In this document: in pieces, positions 6,330 through 12,458 of the stretch
Numbering within the stretch: the stretch's first letter is position 1
How the letters are laid out: every line of letters begins with the position of its first letter
From: Eubacteriales Family XIII. Incertae Sedis bacterium
GTDB lineage: Bacteria > Bacillota > Clostridia > Peptostreptococcales > Anaerovoracaceae
Assembly: GCA_031287295.1 (NCBI GenBank)
Contig: JAITTH010000088.1
Coordinates: 1-12,458 of the forward strand
Length of the DNA: 12,458 nucleotides
Direction: 5' to 3'
Position numbers and translations under genes: made by a program
Notes under the pieces: model-generated
What the model saw: the letters and a program-made list of their open reading frames with translations, nothing else
Database searches by the model: none
Told to the model about the DNA's origin: nothing

Positions 6330-6340
6330 CAAAAATGTCA
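6325..6340. promoter_or_regulatory. Inverted repeat TGACA-N6-TGTCA between divergent promoters, candidate operator
   Basis: Two five-base arms, TGACA and TGTCA, flank CAAAAA. A third TGACA copy forms part of the plus-strand -35 at 6353-6358. The symmetric repeat overlaps the -35 of the minus-strand promoter and lies just upstream of the plus-strand one, a suitable place for a dimeric regulator of both. The arms are short, so chance is possible. Confidence 0.35.
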
Positions 6341-6352
6341 CCATTTATCCGG

Positions 6353-6381
6353 CTGACAAATCGGCGGAATTATGATATATT
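6353..6381 (+). promoter_or_regulatory. Promoter of the MltG-like gene
   Basis: CTGACA (6353-6358), a 17-bp spacer and TATATT (6376-6381), preceded by TGA, form a -35 with an extended -10. The predicted start falls at 6387-6388, on the A of the ATG, which would make the mRNA leaderless unless the in-frame ATG at 6421 is used. Confidence 0.7.
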
Positions 6382-6387
6382 TGCTCC

Positions 6388-6813
6388 ATGAGAAACTTTA
6401 TCTACAACAAAAGTGATCTTATGGTAGCACTCGGAATCATTCTTGTTGCAACCATTCTTATTCTTACGCGTGTTCACTCTATCATGAACTATCAAGCACC
6501 GGTGCCACCTTCAACACCAAAATCCGGTACTGAAGAGTCCGTAGATCCTGCTACGACGGAAACACCATCGGAGAGCACAGGATCGGGATCTTCTTCGAGC
6601 ACAAGCGGGAAAACCATTGAGCTTACGATTCTAAGCGGGGAATCCGCTTACTCCATAGCTGAGTCCTTGGTCGAAGCAAAACTCATCAAGGACACGACGG
6701 TATTCTTGGAATCTGTTCAGGCAATGGGCTTCGATACGTCTCTTAAACCAGGCACCTTTGAGATTCCTTCCGATGCCACTGTCGAGGAAATTATAGTGAT
6801 CTTGACCTCCTAA
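6388..6813 (+). CDS. Membrane-anchored MltG/YceG-like protein lacking the catalytic domain
   Basis: This 141-residue protein has a short basic N terminus, one transmembrane segment (about 11-33), a Pro/Ser/Thr-rich linker (about 36-74: repeated S, T, P and G) and a small C-terminal domain (about 76-141). That domain has GESAYSIAESLVEAKLIKD, then a Phe/Leu helix, and LKPGTFEIP...ATVEEII. This is the pattern of the LysM-like domain that precedes the lytic transglycosylase domain of MltG (YceG), which terminates glycan strands in peptidoglycan. The catalytic domain of full MltG (usually over 300 residues in total) is absent, and the stop is followed by a normal intergenic gap, not by leftover coding. 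Inference: it is a cell-envelope protein that binds peptidoglycan or partners of the synthesis complex. An alternative start, ATG at 6421, has GTGATC before it and would keep the membrane helix (130 residues). The aldolase gene begins 36 nt downstream. Confidence 0.75.
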   Translation: MRNFIYNKSDLMVALGIILVATILILTRVHSIMNYQAPVPPSTPKSGTEESVDPATTETPSESTGSGSSSSTSGKTIELTILSGESAYSIAESLVEAKLIKDTTVFLESVQAMGFDTSLKPGTFEIPSDATVEEIIVILTS

Positions 6814-6849
6814 AATGATGTCCGTGTTTATTGAGAAAGGATTCTTCTT

Positions 6850-7779
6850 ATGTCACTTGTAACTTCTACAGAAATGTTCCGCAAAGCATATGACGAAGGT
6901 TATGCCATTGGCGCTTTTAATGTGAATAACATGGAAATTGTCCAGGGTATTACGGAGGCGGCCTTGGAAGAAAATGCGCCACTTATTTTGCAAGTTTCAG
7001 CAGGCGCAAGGAAATATGCAAAGCATGTTTATTTAATCAAACTTGTTGAAGCAGCCATTGAAGATACCCAGCTACCCATTGTATTGCACCTTGACCACGG
7101 TCCGGATTTCGAGACCTGTAAATCCTGTATTGATGGTGGCTTTTCCTCTGTCATGATCGACGGAAGCGAACACCCCTTTAAAGAAAACATCGAAGTCACA
7201 AAAAAAGTCGTCGAATACGCCCATGCACATGGTGTCGTTGTTGAAGGTGAGCTCGGACAACTTGCCGGGGTGGAAGACGATGTGAATGTAGAAGAACACT
7301 CCTATACAGACCCGGATCAAGTTCAGGAGTTTGTTGAAAAAACCGGCGTAGACTCCCTGGCAATTGCCATCGGTACATCGCATGGTGCCTACAAATTCAA
7401 ACCCGGACAAAATCCTCAGCTGCGCTTTGACATTCTCGACGAAATTGCACGCAGACTGCCGGGATTCCCGATTGTTCTGCACGGATCTTCGTCTGTCATT
7501 CCCGAGCTTGTCGCAAAAATCAATCAATATGGCGGTGCGATGCCCGATGCCATTGGCATTCCCGAAGATATGTTGCGTCAGGCGGCGACCGGTGCCGTTT
7601 GCAAGATCAACATAGACTCCGATTTGCGCCTTGCAATGACCGCAACCGTACGGGAGCACTTTGCCTTGCATCCTGCCGATTTCGATCCACGCCAATACCT
7701 TGGACCCGCACGCACAGCGATCAAGGAAATGGTGCAAAGAAAAATCCGCAACGTCCTCGGATGCAGCGGAAAAGCGTAG
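6850..7779 (+). CDS. fba: Fructose-bisphosphate aldolase, class II
   Basis: This zinc-dependent enzyme splits fructose 1,6-bisphosphate to dihydroxyacetone phosphate and glyceraldehyde 3-phosphate in glycolysis and runs the reverse in gluconeogenesis. The 309-residue protein carries LHLDHGPD with catalytic D82 and zinc ligand H83, E132 and E134 in VVEGELGQLAG, H178 in GTSHGAYK, and H211 in VLHGSSS. The C-terminal VCKINIDSDLRLAMTA signature is typical of the clostridial class II type. The ATG at 6850 is preceded by AAAGGA nine bases upstream. No convincing promoter lies in the 36-nt gap, so it may be read through from the upstream MltG-like gene. A hairpin terminator overlaps its stop codon. 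Tagatose-bisphosphate aldolase is a related alternative, but the residues and context give it no support. Confidence 0.96.
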   Translation: MSLVTSTEMFRKAYDEGYAIGAFNVNNMEIVQGITEAALEENAPLILQVSAGARKYAKHVYLIKLVEAAIEDTQLPIVLHLDHGPDFETCKSCIDGGFSSVMIDGSEHPFKENIEVTKKVVEYAHAHGVVVEGELGQLAGVEDDVNVEEHSYTDPDQVQEFVEKTGVDSLAIAIGTSHGAYKFKPGQNPQLRFDILDEIARRLPGFPIVLHGSSSVIPELVAKINQYGGAMPDAIGIPEDMLRQAATGAVCKINIDSDLRLAMTATVREHFALHPADFDPRQYLGPARTAIKEMVQRKIRNVLGCSGKA

Positions 7780-7806
7780 ATCGTCATAGAACTACGCTTT
7801 CGATAT
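7771..7806 (+). terminator. Rho-independent terminator of fba, possibly also used by ilvN
   Basis: AAAGCGTAG (7771-7779, including the stop codon) pairs with CTACGCTTT (7792-7800) over a 12-base loop, followed by CGATATTTTTTATTTTT. In the opposite direction the same stem ends the convergent ilv operon, but with only TTTTCC behind it, so it works best for fba. It fills the gap between two convergent genes. Confidence 0.85.
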
Positions 7807-7820
7807 TTTTTATTTTTGAA

Positions 7821-8306
7821 TCAGATAGACTTGCTACCCTTTTGTAGCGCGATTGTTCCGGTTCTCGCTATTTCGAGAATCTGATATTTCTGCAAAAGAT
7901 CGATTAAAAGATCTACTCTTTCCGGACGATTTACAAACTCAAGCATCAGTGTTGTGTGCGAAACATCAACAATATTGCAATCCATAATCTTCGCAATGTC
8001 GATGATTTCGCTGCGTTTTTTCTCATCTGCTTTTACTTTGACGAGAACAAGTTCCCGTCGTGTTGTCTCAATCTCAGTGAGCGAACTTACCTTGATGACA
8101 TCAATGAGCTTGTTGAGCTGTTTGATGACCTGCTCGGCAATGTAATTGTCGCCATTGACAATAATCGTAATGCGCGAGATACTCGGATCTTCTGTCGGAC
8201 CGACCGCAAGGCTGTCGATGTTAAAGCCTCTTCTTGCAAAAAGTCCGGATATCCGAGAAAGCACGCCGGATTTGTTCTCCACAAGTGCCGCAATGGTATG
8301 TTGCAT
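7821..8306 (-). CDS. ilvN: Acetolactate synthase small (regulatory) subunit
   Basis: The small subunit activates acetohydroxyacid synthase and gives it feedback inhibition by valine. The 161-residue protein has an N-terminal ACT domain (about 3-75: HTIAALVENKSGVLSRISGLFARRGFNI, with the GVLxRI and FARRGFNI motifs) and a C-terminal ALS_ss_C domain (about 80-158: ELVLVKVKA, SEIIDIAKI, DVSHTTLMLEF). Length and order match IlvN/IlvH. I chose the ATG at 8306, which has AGGAGG eight bases upstream. A TTG at 8324 in the same frame would place that ribosome binding site inside the gene and is unlikely. It is last in the operon, 35 nt after ilvB. The symbol ilvH would also be acceptable. Confidence 0.95.
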   Translation of the reverse strand: MQHTIAALVENKSGVLSRISGLFARRGFNIDSLAVGPTEDPSISRITIIVNGDNYIAEQVIKQLNKLIDVIKVSSLTEIETTRRELVLVKVKADEKKRSEIIDIAKIMDCNIVDVSHTTLMLEFVNRPERVDLLIDLLQKYQILEIARTGTIALQKGSKSI

Positions 8307-8341
8307 AACGTTCTCCTCCTTCAAATCAGTATGGGCGAGCC

Positions 8342-9970
8342 TTAGCCATTCGTGCTAAGGGTTGGTTCCCACGAATCCACTTCAACGGCTAGCAAATAAG
8401 GTCCTTTACGTTGCGTAATCGCTTGGATTTCCGCAATGGTTTCTTTTTGATTCCGAACACGTTTTGCGGGAATTCCGTACGCCTCGGCGATCTTAACGGG
8501 ATCGGGACTTCCCGAAAGATCTACGGCAATCTGGTTGTCACCGTACTGCTCCGTCTGTATCTCCCGAACAAGACCGAGCTTCCCATTGACCATCACGACA
8601 ATTTTCACGTCGATATCGTGCTGTACAAGCGTTGCAAGCTCCATCAGGGACATCTGAAACGATCCATCGCCACAAACGGCAATCGTAAATCGCTCCGGAG
8701 CCGCAATCTTTGCGCCAATCGCCGCAGGAATCGAATAGCCCATTGTACCCATTCCTCCGGTTGTGAGAAAGCGCCCACGTTCTCGAATGTCGATATTCCC
8801 TGCAGACCAAAGCTGGTTTTGTCCTACATCCGCGCAATAAATATAGCTGTCCGGAAGGGCGATTGACATTTCGTATACAAAGGCCTTTGGGTTTACGCCT
8901 TTCGCGCGATCGGCGTAATCGTTTCTGCGCGTTTTTTTCATTTCGGTCAGTCGCGCCACCCAGGCATCTGCCGTACGTGGTGGCTTCATAGCAAGCAATT
9001 GCGCAAGGACTTCCCCCATATCGCCGACAACGGAAAATGTTGTATCTAAGTTCTTGCCGATTTCCGCAGGGTCGATATCGATATGGATAATTTTGGTCCT
9101 TCTCTTTACCTTGTCGGGCAAGAGCACCGCACGATCGGATACGCGCGCGCCCATCAAGATCAACACATCGGCTTCACCAATGGCATCGTTCGCTGTTGAC
9201 TTCCCGTGCATCCCCACCTGTCCCATATTGAGAGGGTGGTCTGTCGGCAGAACGCCAAGCCCCATGAGGGTCGTAACAACAGGAATGTTTGTCTCCTGAA
9301 CAAATTTTGAAAATGCGACCTGTGCTTTTGCGGTGAAAATGCCACCGCCTGCACAAATGAGCGGCGCTTTTGCGCTTTTCAGTTCTTGCAGAATCTGCTG
9401 AATCTGCTTGACTTCCCCCGCACCGGTCGGGTCGTACCCACGTATGGACACCTCATCCGGAAAGACAAATTCACGCTCTGCAAGCTGTACATCCACCGGA
9501 ATGTCTATCAGAACAGGTCCCTGTCTTCCTGTGCTCGCTATATAAAAGGCCTCTTTGATGATGCTCGGAAGATCTGCCGTATTTTTCACGAGGTAGCTAT
9601 ACTTTGTGAAGGGCTCTGCGGAACCGGTAATATCCGCTTCTTGGAAGACATCTCGTCCAAGCAGATGGCTGTACACTTGTCCGGTAATGGCAACGAGCGG
9701 AACGCTGTCCATGTATGCGGTCGCAAGTGCTGTAATCAGATTGGTGGCACCCGGACCGGACGTCACCATACAAACTCCCGGTCTTCCGGAAATGCGTGCA
9801 AATCCACTCGCGGCATGTCCTGCATGCTGTTCGTGTCGTACAAGAATATGCCGAATCTCCGAATGCGCCAACTGATCGTAGAGCGGCGCAATGGTCGCAC
9901 CGGGATAGCCGAAGATGTGTGTCACACCTTCTCTTTCCAAACTCTTTACAATTGCTTTTGCACCATTCAT
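8342..9970 (-). CDS. ilvB: Acetolactate synthase large (catalytic) subunit
   Basis: This ThDP- and FAD-dependent enzyme condenses two pyruvates, or pyruvate with 2-oxobutyrate, as the first step of valine, leucine and isoleucine synthesis. The 542-residue protein has the ThDP-activating E47 in RHEQHAGHAA, SGPGATNLIT, a middle FAD/DHS-like domain (about 185-330: PLICAGGGI, MGARVSDR, HIDIDPAEIGKN), and the ThDP-binding motif from GDGSF (434-438) to N462. It is about 20 residues shorter than many IlvB proteins. The position normally holding Trp in LGMVRQWQ is Ile471 in LGLVREIQ. The ATG at 9970 starts the family homology at once (MNGAKAIVKSLEREGV); its ribosome binding site is weak. It lies 30 nt after ilvE and is followed by ilvN, so the enzyme is encoded as a unit. 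A catabolic AlsS is less likely, given the small subunit and ilvE. Confidence 0.95.
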   Translation of the reverse strand: MNGAKAIVKSLEREGVTHIFGYPGATIAPLYDQLAHSEIRHILVRHEQHAGHAASGFARISGRPGVCMVTSGPGATNLITALATAYMDSVPLVAITGQVYSHLLGRDVFQEADITGSAEPFTKYSYLVKNTADLPSIIKEAFYIASTGRQGPVLIDIPVDVQLAEREFVFPDEVSIRGYDPTGAGEVKQIQQILQELKSAKAPLICAGGGIFTAKAQVAFSKFVQETNIPVVTTLMGLGVLPTDHPLNMGQVGMHGKSTANDAIGEADVLILMGARVSDRAVLLPDKVKRRTKIIHIDIDPAEIGKNLDTTFSVVGDMGEVLAQLLAMKPPRTADAWVARLTEMKKTRRNDYADRAKGVNPKAFVYEMSIALPDSYIYCADVGQNQLWSAGNIDIRERGRFLTTGGMGTMGYSIPAAIGAKIAAPERFTIAVCGDGSFQMSLMELATLVQHDIDVKIVVMVNGKLGLVREIQTEQYGDNQIAVDLSGSPDPVKIAEAYGIPAKRVRNQKETIAEIQAITQRKGPYLLAVEVDSWEPTLSTNG

Positions 9971-10000
9971 TTCCGTGTTCTCATTCTCAAACTCTGCGCA

Positions 10001-11071
10001 TTACAAAGCCACGATCCAATTGTAGGTATCCGGAAGTTGCCCTTTCTGGATGCCGGTAATGGTATCATACAGTTTTTGGGACAAGGCACCGATCTTCCCA
10101 TGGTTGATGACCATATCTTGGTCGATATAGCGCAACTCTCCCACCGGGCTGATGACCGCAGCGGTTCCGGAAGCAAACACCTCATCAAGTCGTCCCTCAC
10201 GATGTGCCTTTGTCACATCATCAATCGTAAACCGTTCTTCACGAACCGGAATATTCCAATCTTTCAGCAACTGAATCACCGCATCTCGTGTGATTCCGGG
10301 AAGAATGGTACCCTCGTCGAGCGGCGCCGTAAAGACTTCCCCACCGATCACAAAAAACGCGTTGGAGGTGCCGATCTCTTCGATATACTTATGCTCTTTC
10401 CCGTCAAGCCAAAGCACCTGTGTAAATCCGGATTTGTGCGCTTTTTCCTGCGAAGCAAGTCCGTTCGCATAATTCCCACCAATCTTTGCGAAACCGGTTC
10501 CGCCCGAGACGGAACGAACATATTCGTCTTCAACAAAAATCTTCGTTGGAGAAATGCCCCCTTTATAATAGGAGCCCACCGGAGAGAGAATGATGCAAAA
10601 GATGTATTGATTCGAAGGGCGCACGCCCAGAAATGGCTCATTTCCAAAAATGAATGGACGAATGTAGAGCGATGTTCCATCCAGTTCCGGCACCCAATCT
10701 TTTTCGAACGCAACGAGAGACTTGATTGCGTCTACATAAAAGCCTTCGTCAATCAGGGGAATGCAGAGTCTTTCATTTGTAGCATTGGTACGCTTTGCGT
10801 TCATATCCGGACGGAAAAGTTGAATTTTCCCATCTTCTGTCTTATAGGTTTTGAGTCCTTCGAACATTTCCTGCGCATAATGAAGTACGGCTGCTGCCGG
10901 ATCGAGTGCAATCGGTCCGTAAGGAACAATTCGGGCATCGTGCCAGCCAATCCCTTTGTCGTAATCCATCAGAAACATATGGTCGGTAAATACGGTTCCG
11001 AATTCAAGCGTCGCGGGATCAGGTTTTGTTTTTGGGTTTTGCGTCTTTGTCACAGCGATTTCATACTTCAT
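10001..11071 (-). CDS. ilvE: Branched-chain amino acid aminotransferase
   Basis: This pyridoxal-phosphate enzyme (fold type IV) does the last step of valine, leucine and isoleucine synthesis, moving an amino group from glutamate to the 2-oxo acid. The 356-residue protein is of the longer BCAT type (II), with YAQEMFEGLKTYK (65-77), LYIRPF (135-140), PLP lysine K196 in FAKIGGNYANG, the QVLWLDG segment and EEIGTSNAFF. The start is the ATG at 11071: AGGAGGG lies just upstream and the ATG overlaps the pncB stop as ATGA. A start further upstream at 11128 would lie inside pncB and adds residues with no family match. It is followed by ilvB and ilvN, so regulation is probably shared, but no T-box or leader peptide fits, because there is no space in front of the gene. 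Confidence 0.96.
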   Translation of the reverse strand: MKYEIAVTKTQNPKTKPDPATLEFGTVFTDHMFLMDYDKGIGWHDARIVPYGPIALDPAAAVLHYAQEMFEGLKTYKTEDGKIQLFRPDMNAKRTNATNERLCIPLIDEGFYVDAIKSLVAFEKDWVPELDGTSLYIRPFIFGNEPFLGVRPSNQYIFCIILSPVGSYYKGGISPTKIFVEDEYVRSVSGGTGFAKIGGNYANGLASQEKAHKSGFTQVLWLDGKEHKYIEEIGTSNAFFVIGGEVFTAPLDEGTILPGITRDAVIQLLKDWNIPVREERFTIDDVTKAHREGRLDEVFASGTAAVISPVGELRYIDQDMVINHGKIGALSQKLYDTITGIQKGQLPDTYNWIVAL

Positions 11072-12458
11072 TTTATCCCTCCTAACCGATATTGATATTC
11101 CTCGATAAGACCGGTCCGAAGTCGCCATAGATTGTCGGAAAGGTCCACATAATACGATTGTGGGTTCTCAAAGCGCAGAAGTTCATCCCAGAGCGTCGCG
11201 ACGTGTTCGCGACATGTGTCCCGAATTTCATCTAATGTCGGGAGTTTGTAGACGCACTTGCCCTTTTCGAAAATTTGCTTGCGTAGCGCCACCGCGTAAA
11301 AATTGGAAAGTTTCTTTCTCTTCCACGTAAAGGAAGGGTCGAAGATTATATATTCGTCGCCTTCCGGTGCTATTTCATCGTTGAGTGTAACGACATCGGC
11401 AACCACACGTCCGCTTGTTTTATCAAAAAGGCGATAGAGATTTTTGAATCCCGGATTCGTAATTTTTCCCACATTCTCGCTAATTTTCATCTTTGGGACA
11501 ATTTCCCCATCTTCTTCGATACCCGAAAGCTTGTAGACACCCCCGAATACAGGCTCGGAACTCGCGGTAATGAGCCGTTCTCCGACGCCGAAGGAATCGA
11601 TTTGCGCCCCTTGCAAAATCACGTCGCGAATCAGCCATTCGTCAAGCGAATTGGACACGACAATCTTGCATTCGGTAAGCCCTTCCGCATCCAGTCTTTC
11701 ACGGCAACATTTTGTAAGATAGGCGATATCGCCACTGTCAATGCGCACGCCCATCCGCTGCACGTTCATTTCTTTGAATACACGAATCGCATTTGGCAAT
11801 CCGGACTTAAGGACATTATAGGTATCGATGAGGAGCGTACAATTGTCTGGGTAAAGCTCTGCGTATTTACAAAAGGCATCGTATTCGGAAGGAAAAACCT
11901 GAACCCAACTGTGTGCCATGGTTCCAAGTGCCGGTATGTTGTATATCTTTTCGCTTGCCGTACACGCCGTTCCCGCGCATCCTCCAATGTAGGCAGCACG
12001 CGAACCAAGCAGCGCAGCAGACATACCATGCGCACGGCGAGTGCCGAACTCCATGACGGGTCGTCCTTCCGCAGCACGAACAATGCGGTTTGCCTTGGTC
12101 GCGATAAGGGACTGATGATTGATGAGCGTAAGCAACATCGTTTCAATAAATTGTGCTTGCAAGAGCGGACCACGAACCGTAATAATCGGCTCCCCCGGAA
12201 AGATTGGAACGCCTTCCGGAACGGCCCATACATCGCAGGAGAAATGGAACGTCTCCAGATAGTGAAGAAATTCTTCCGACATGCCTCCTTTACGGCGCAA
12301 AAAATCAATATCTTCCTGGGTAAATACCAGTCCGTTCAGATATTCAATGACCTGTTCCAATCCCGCCATGATGGCAAACCCTCCGTGATCGGGAATGCGA
12401 CGAAAAAACAAGTCAAAATAGGCAATATTTTCATAGATTCCGACCTCATAATAACCAT
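11068..12458 (-). CDS. pncB: Nicotinate phosphoribosyltransferase (5' end cut by window)
   Basis: This enzyme makes nicotinate mononucleotide from nicotinate and PRPP, the entry step of the Preiss-Handler NAD salvage route. The frame stays open to the right edge, where it reads GYYEVGIYENIAYFDLFFRRIPDHGGFAIMAGL, a typical N-terminal stretch of the family. About 463 residues are visible, so probably only 15 to 25 are missing. Signatures include MEFGTRRAHG, GTMAHSWVQVFPSEYDAF with its conserved His, LLIDTYNVLKSGLPNAI, RIDSGDIAYL and the FGVGERLITA phosphate-binding region. The nearest internal start (TTG at 12411) is not the true start, since homology continues before it. The stop overlaps ilvE by 4 nt. 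Promoter and regulatory sites are outside the window. Confidence 0.95.
   Translation of the reverse strand, partial: GYYEVGIYENIAYFDLFFRRIPDHGGFAIMAGLEQVIEYLNGLVFTQEDIDFLRRKGGMSEEFLHYLETFHFSCDVWAVPEGVPIFPGEPIITVRGPLLQAQFIETMLLTLINHQSLIATKANRIVRAAEGRPVMEFGTRRAHGMSAALLGSRAAYIGGCAGTACTASEKIYNIPALGTMAHSWVQVFPSEYDAFCKYAELYPDNCTLLIDTYNVLKSGLPNAIRVFKEMNVQRMGVRIDSGDIAYLTKCCRERLDAEGLTECKIVVSNSLDEWLIRDVILQGAQIDSFGVGERLITASSEPVFGGVYKLSGIEEDGEIVPKMKISENVGKITNPGFKNLYRLFDKTSGRVVADVVTLNDEIAPEGDEYIIFDPSFTWKRKKLSNFYAVALRKQIFEKGKCVYKLPTLDEIRDTCREHVATLWDELLRFENPQSYYVDLSDNLWRLRTGLIEEYQYRLGGIK

Noticed and set aside
6802..6830. TTGACC followed 17 bp later by TGTTTA as a separate fba promoter
   Set aside because: The -10 matches poorly and the transcript would begin on the ribosome binding site.
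9386..11095. 569-codon open frame on the plus strand opposite ilvB and ilvE
   Set aside because: It lies antisense to two clearly conserved enzymes, is rich in Cys, His, Arg and Asn without domain pattern, and has no ribosome binding site; it is a shadow of codon bias in the real genes.
1..12458. CRISPR arrays, insertion sequences, tRNA genes or phage genes
   Set aside because: No spaced direct repeats, transposase motifs, tRNA arms (other than tmRNA) or phage proteins were seen on either strand.

Overview
The window looks like a chromosomal segment from a strictly anaerobic, low-to-mid GC Bacillota (Clostridia-like) bacterium. The evidence is a pair of [FeFe]-hydrogenase maturation radical SAM genes, a small TM1266-type hydrogenase-associated protein, a class II fructose-bisphosphate aldolase of clostridial type, strong AGGAGG-type ribosome binding sites, and a one-piece tmRNA with an ALAA-ending tag. 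I cannot name a genus. There are no insertion sequences, integrases, phage genes or CRISPR arrays, and nearly every base belongs to a recognisable core gene or a short control region.

Layout, left to right. (1) 1-2295, minus strand: a tightly overlapping operon, TM1266-like gene > hydE > hydG, with hydG cut by the left window edge. It has its own extended -10 promoter at 2463-2490 and a roughly 160-nt leader. That leader contains a GC-rich hairpin plus T-run (an intrinsic-terminator shape) before the first start codon, so it may be an attenuator, a riboswitch or a small RNA gene. (2) 2572-2928, minus: ssrA (tmRNA), followed by a perfect 22-bp palindrome. (3) 2965-4047, minus: a response regulator with a complete HD-GYP c-di-GMP phosphodiesterase domain and its own consensus promoter, sitting between smpB and ssrA. 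(4) 4248-6293, minus: RluC/RluD-type pseudouridine synthase > signal peptidase I > smpB, closely packed. (5) 6294-6387: a short divergent control region with two promoters, both placing transcription starts at or next to start codons (possible leaderless mRNAs). (6) 6388-7779, plus: a membrane-anchored MltG/YceG-like stub protein without a catalytic domain, then class II aldolase, ended by a good terminator. (7) 7821-12458, minus: pncB (5' end outside the window) > ilvE > ilvB > ilvN, with pncB and ilvE overlapping by 4 nt.

Functionally the window joins H-cluster assembly for hydrogen metabolism, trans-translation (SmpB plus tmRNA), protein export, rRNA modification, glycolysis, branched-chain amino acid synthesis and NAD salvage. 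Most of it is ordinary. The points that merit checking are the structured leader of the hyd operon, the regulator lodged between smpB and ssrA, the possible leaderless divergent pair, the stand-alone MltG-like stub, and the NAD-salvage/branched-chain amino acid gene coupling. I did not find a clearly new multi-gene system.
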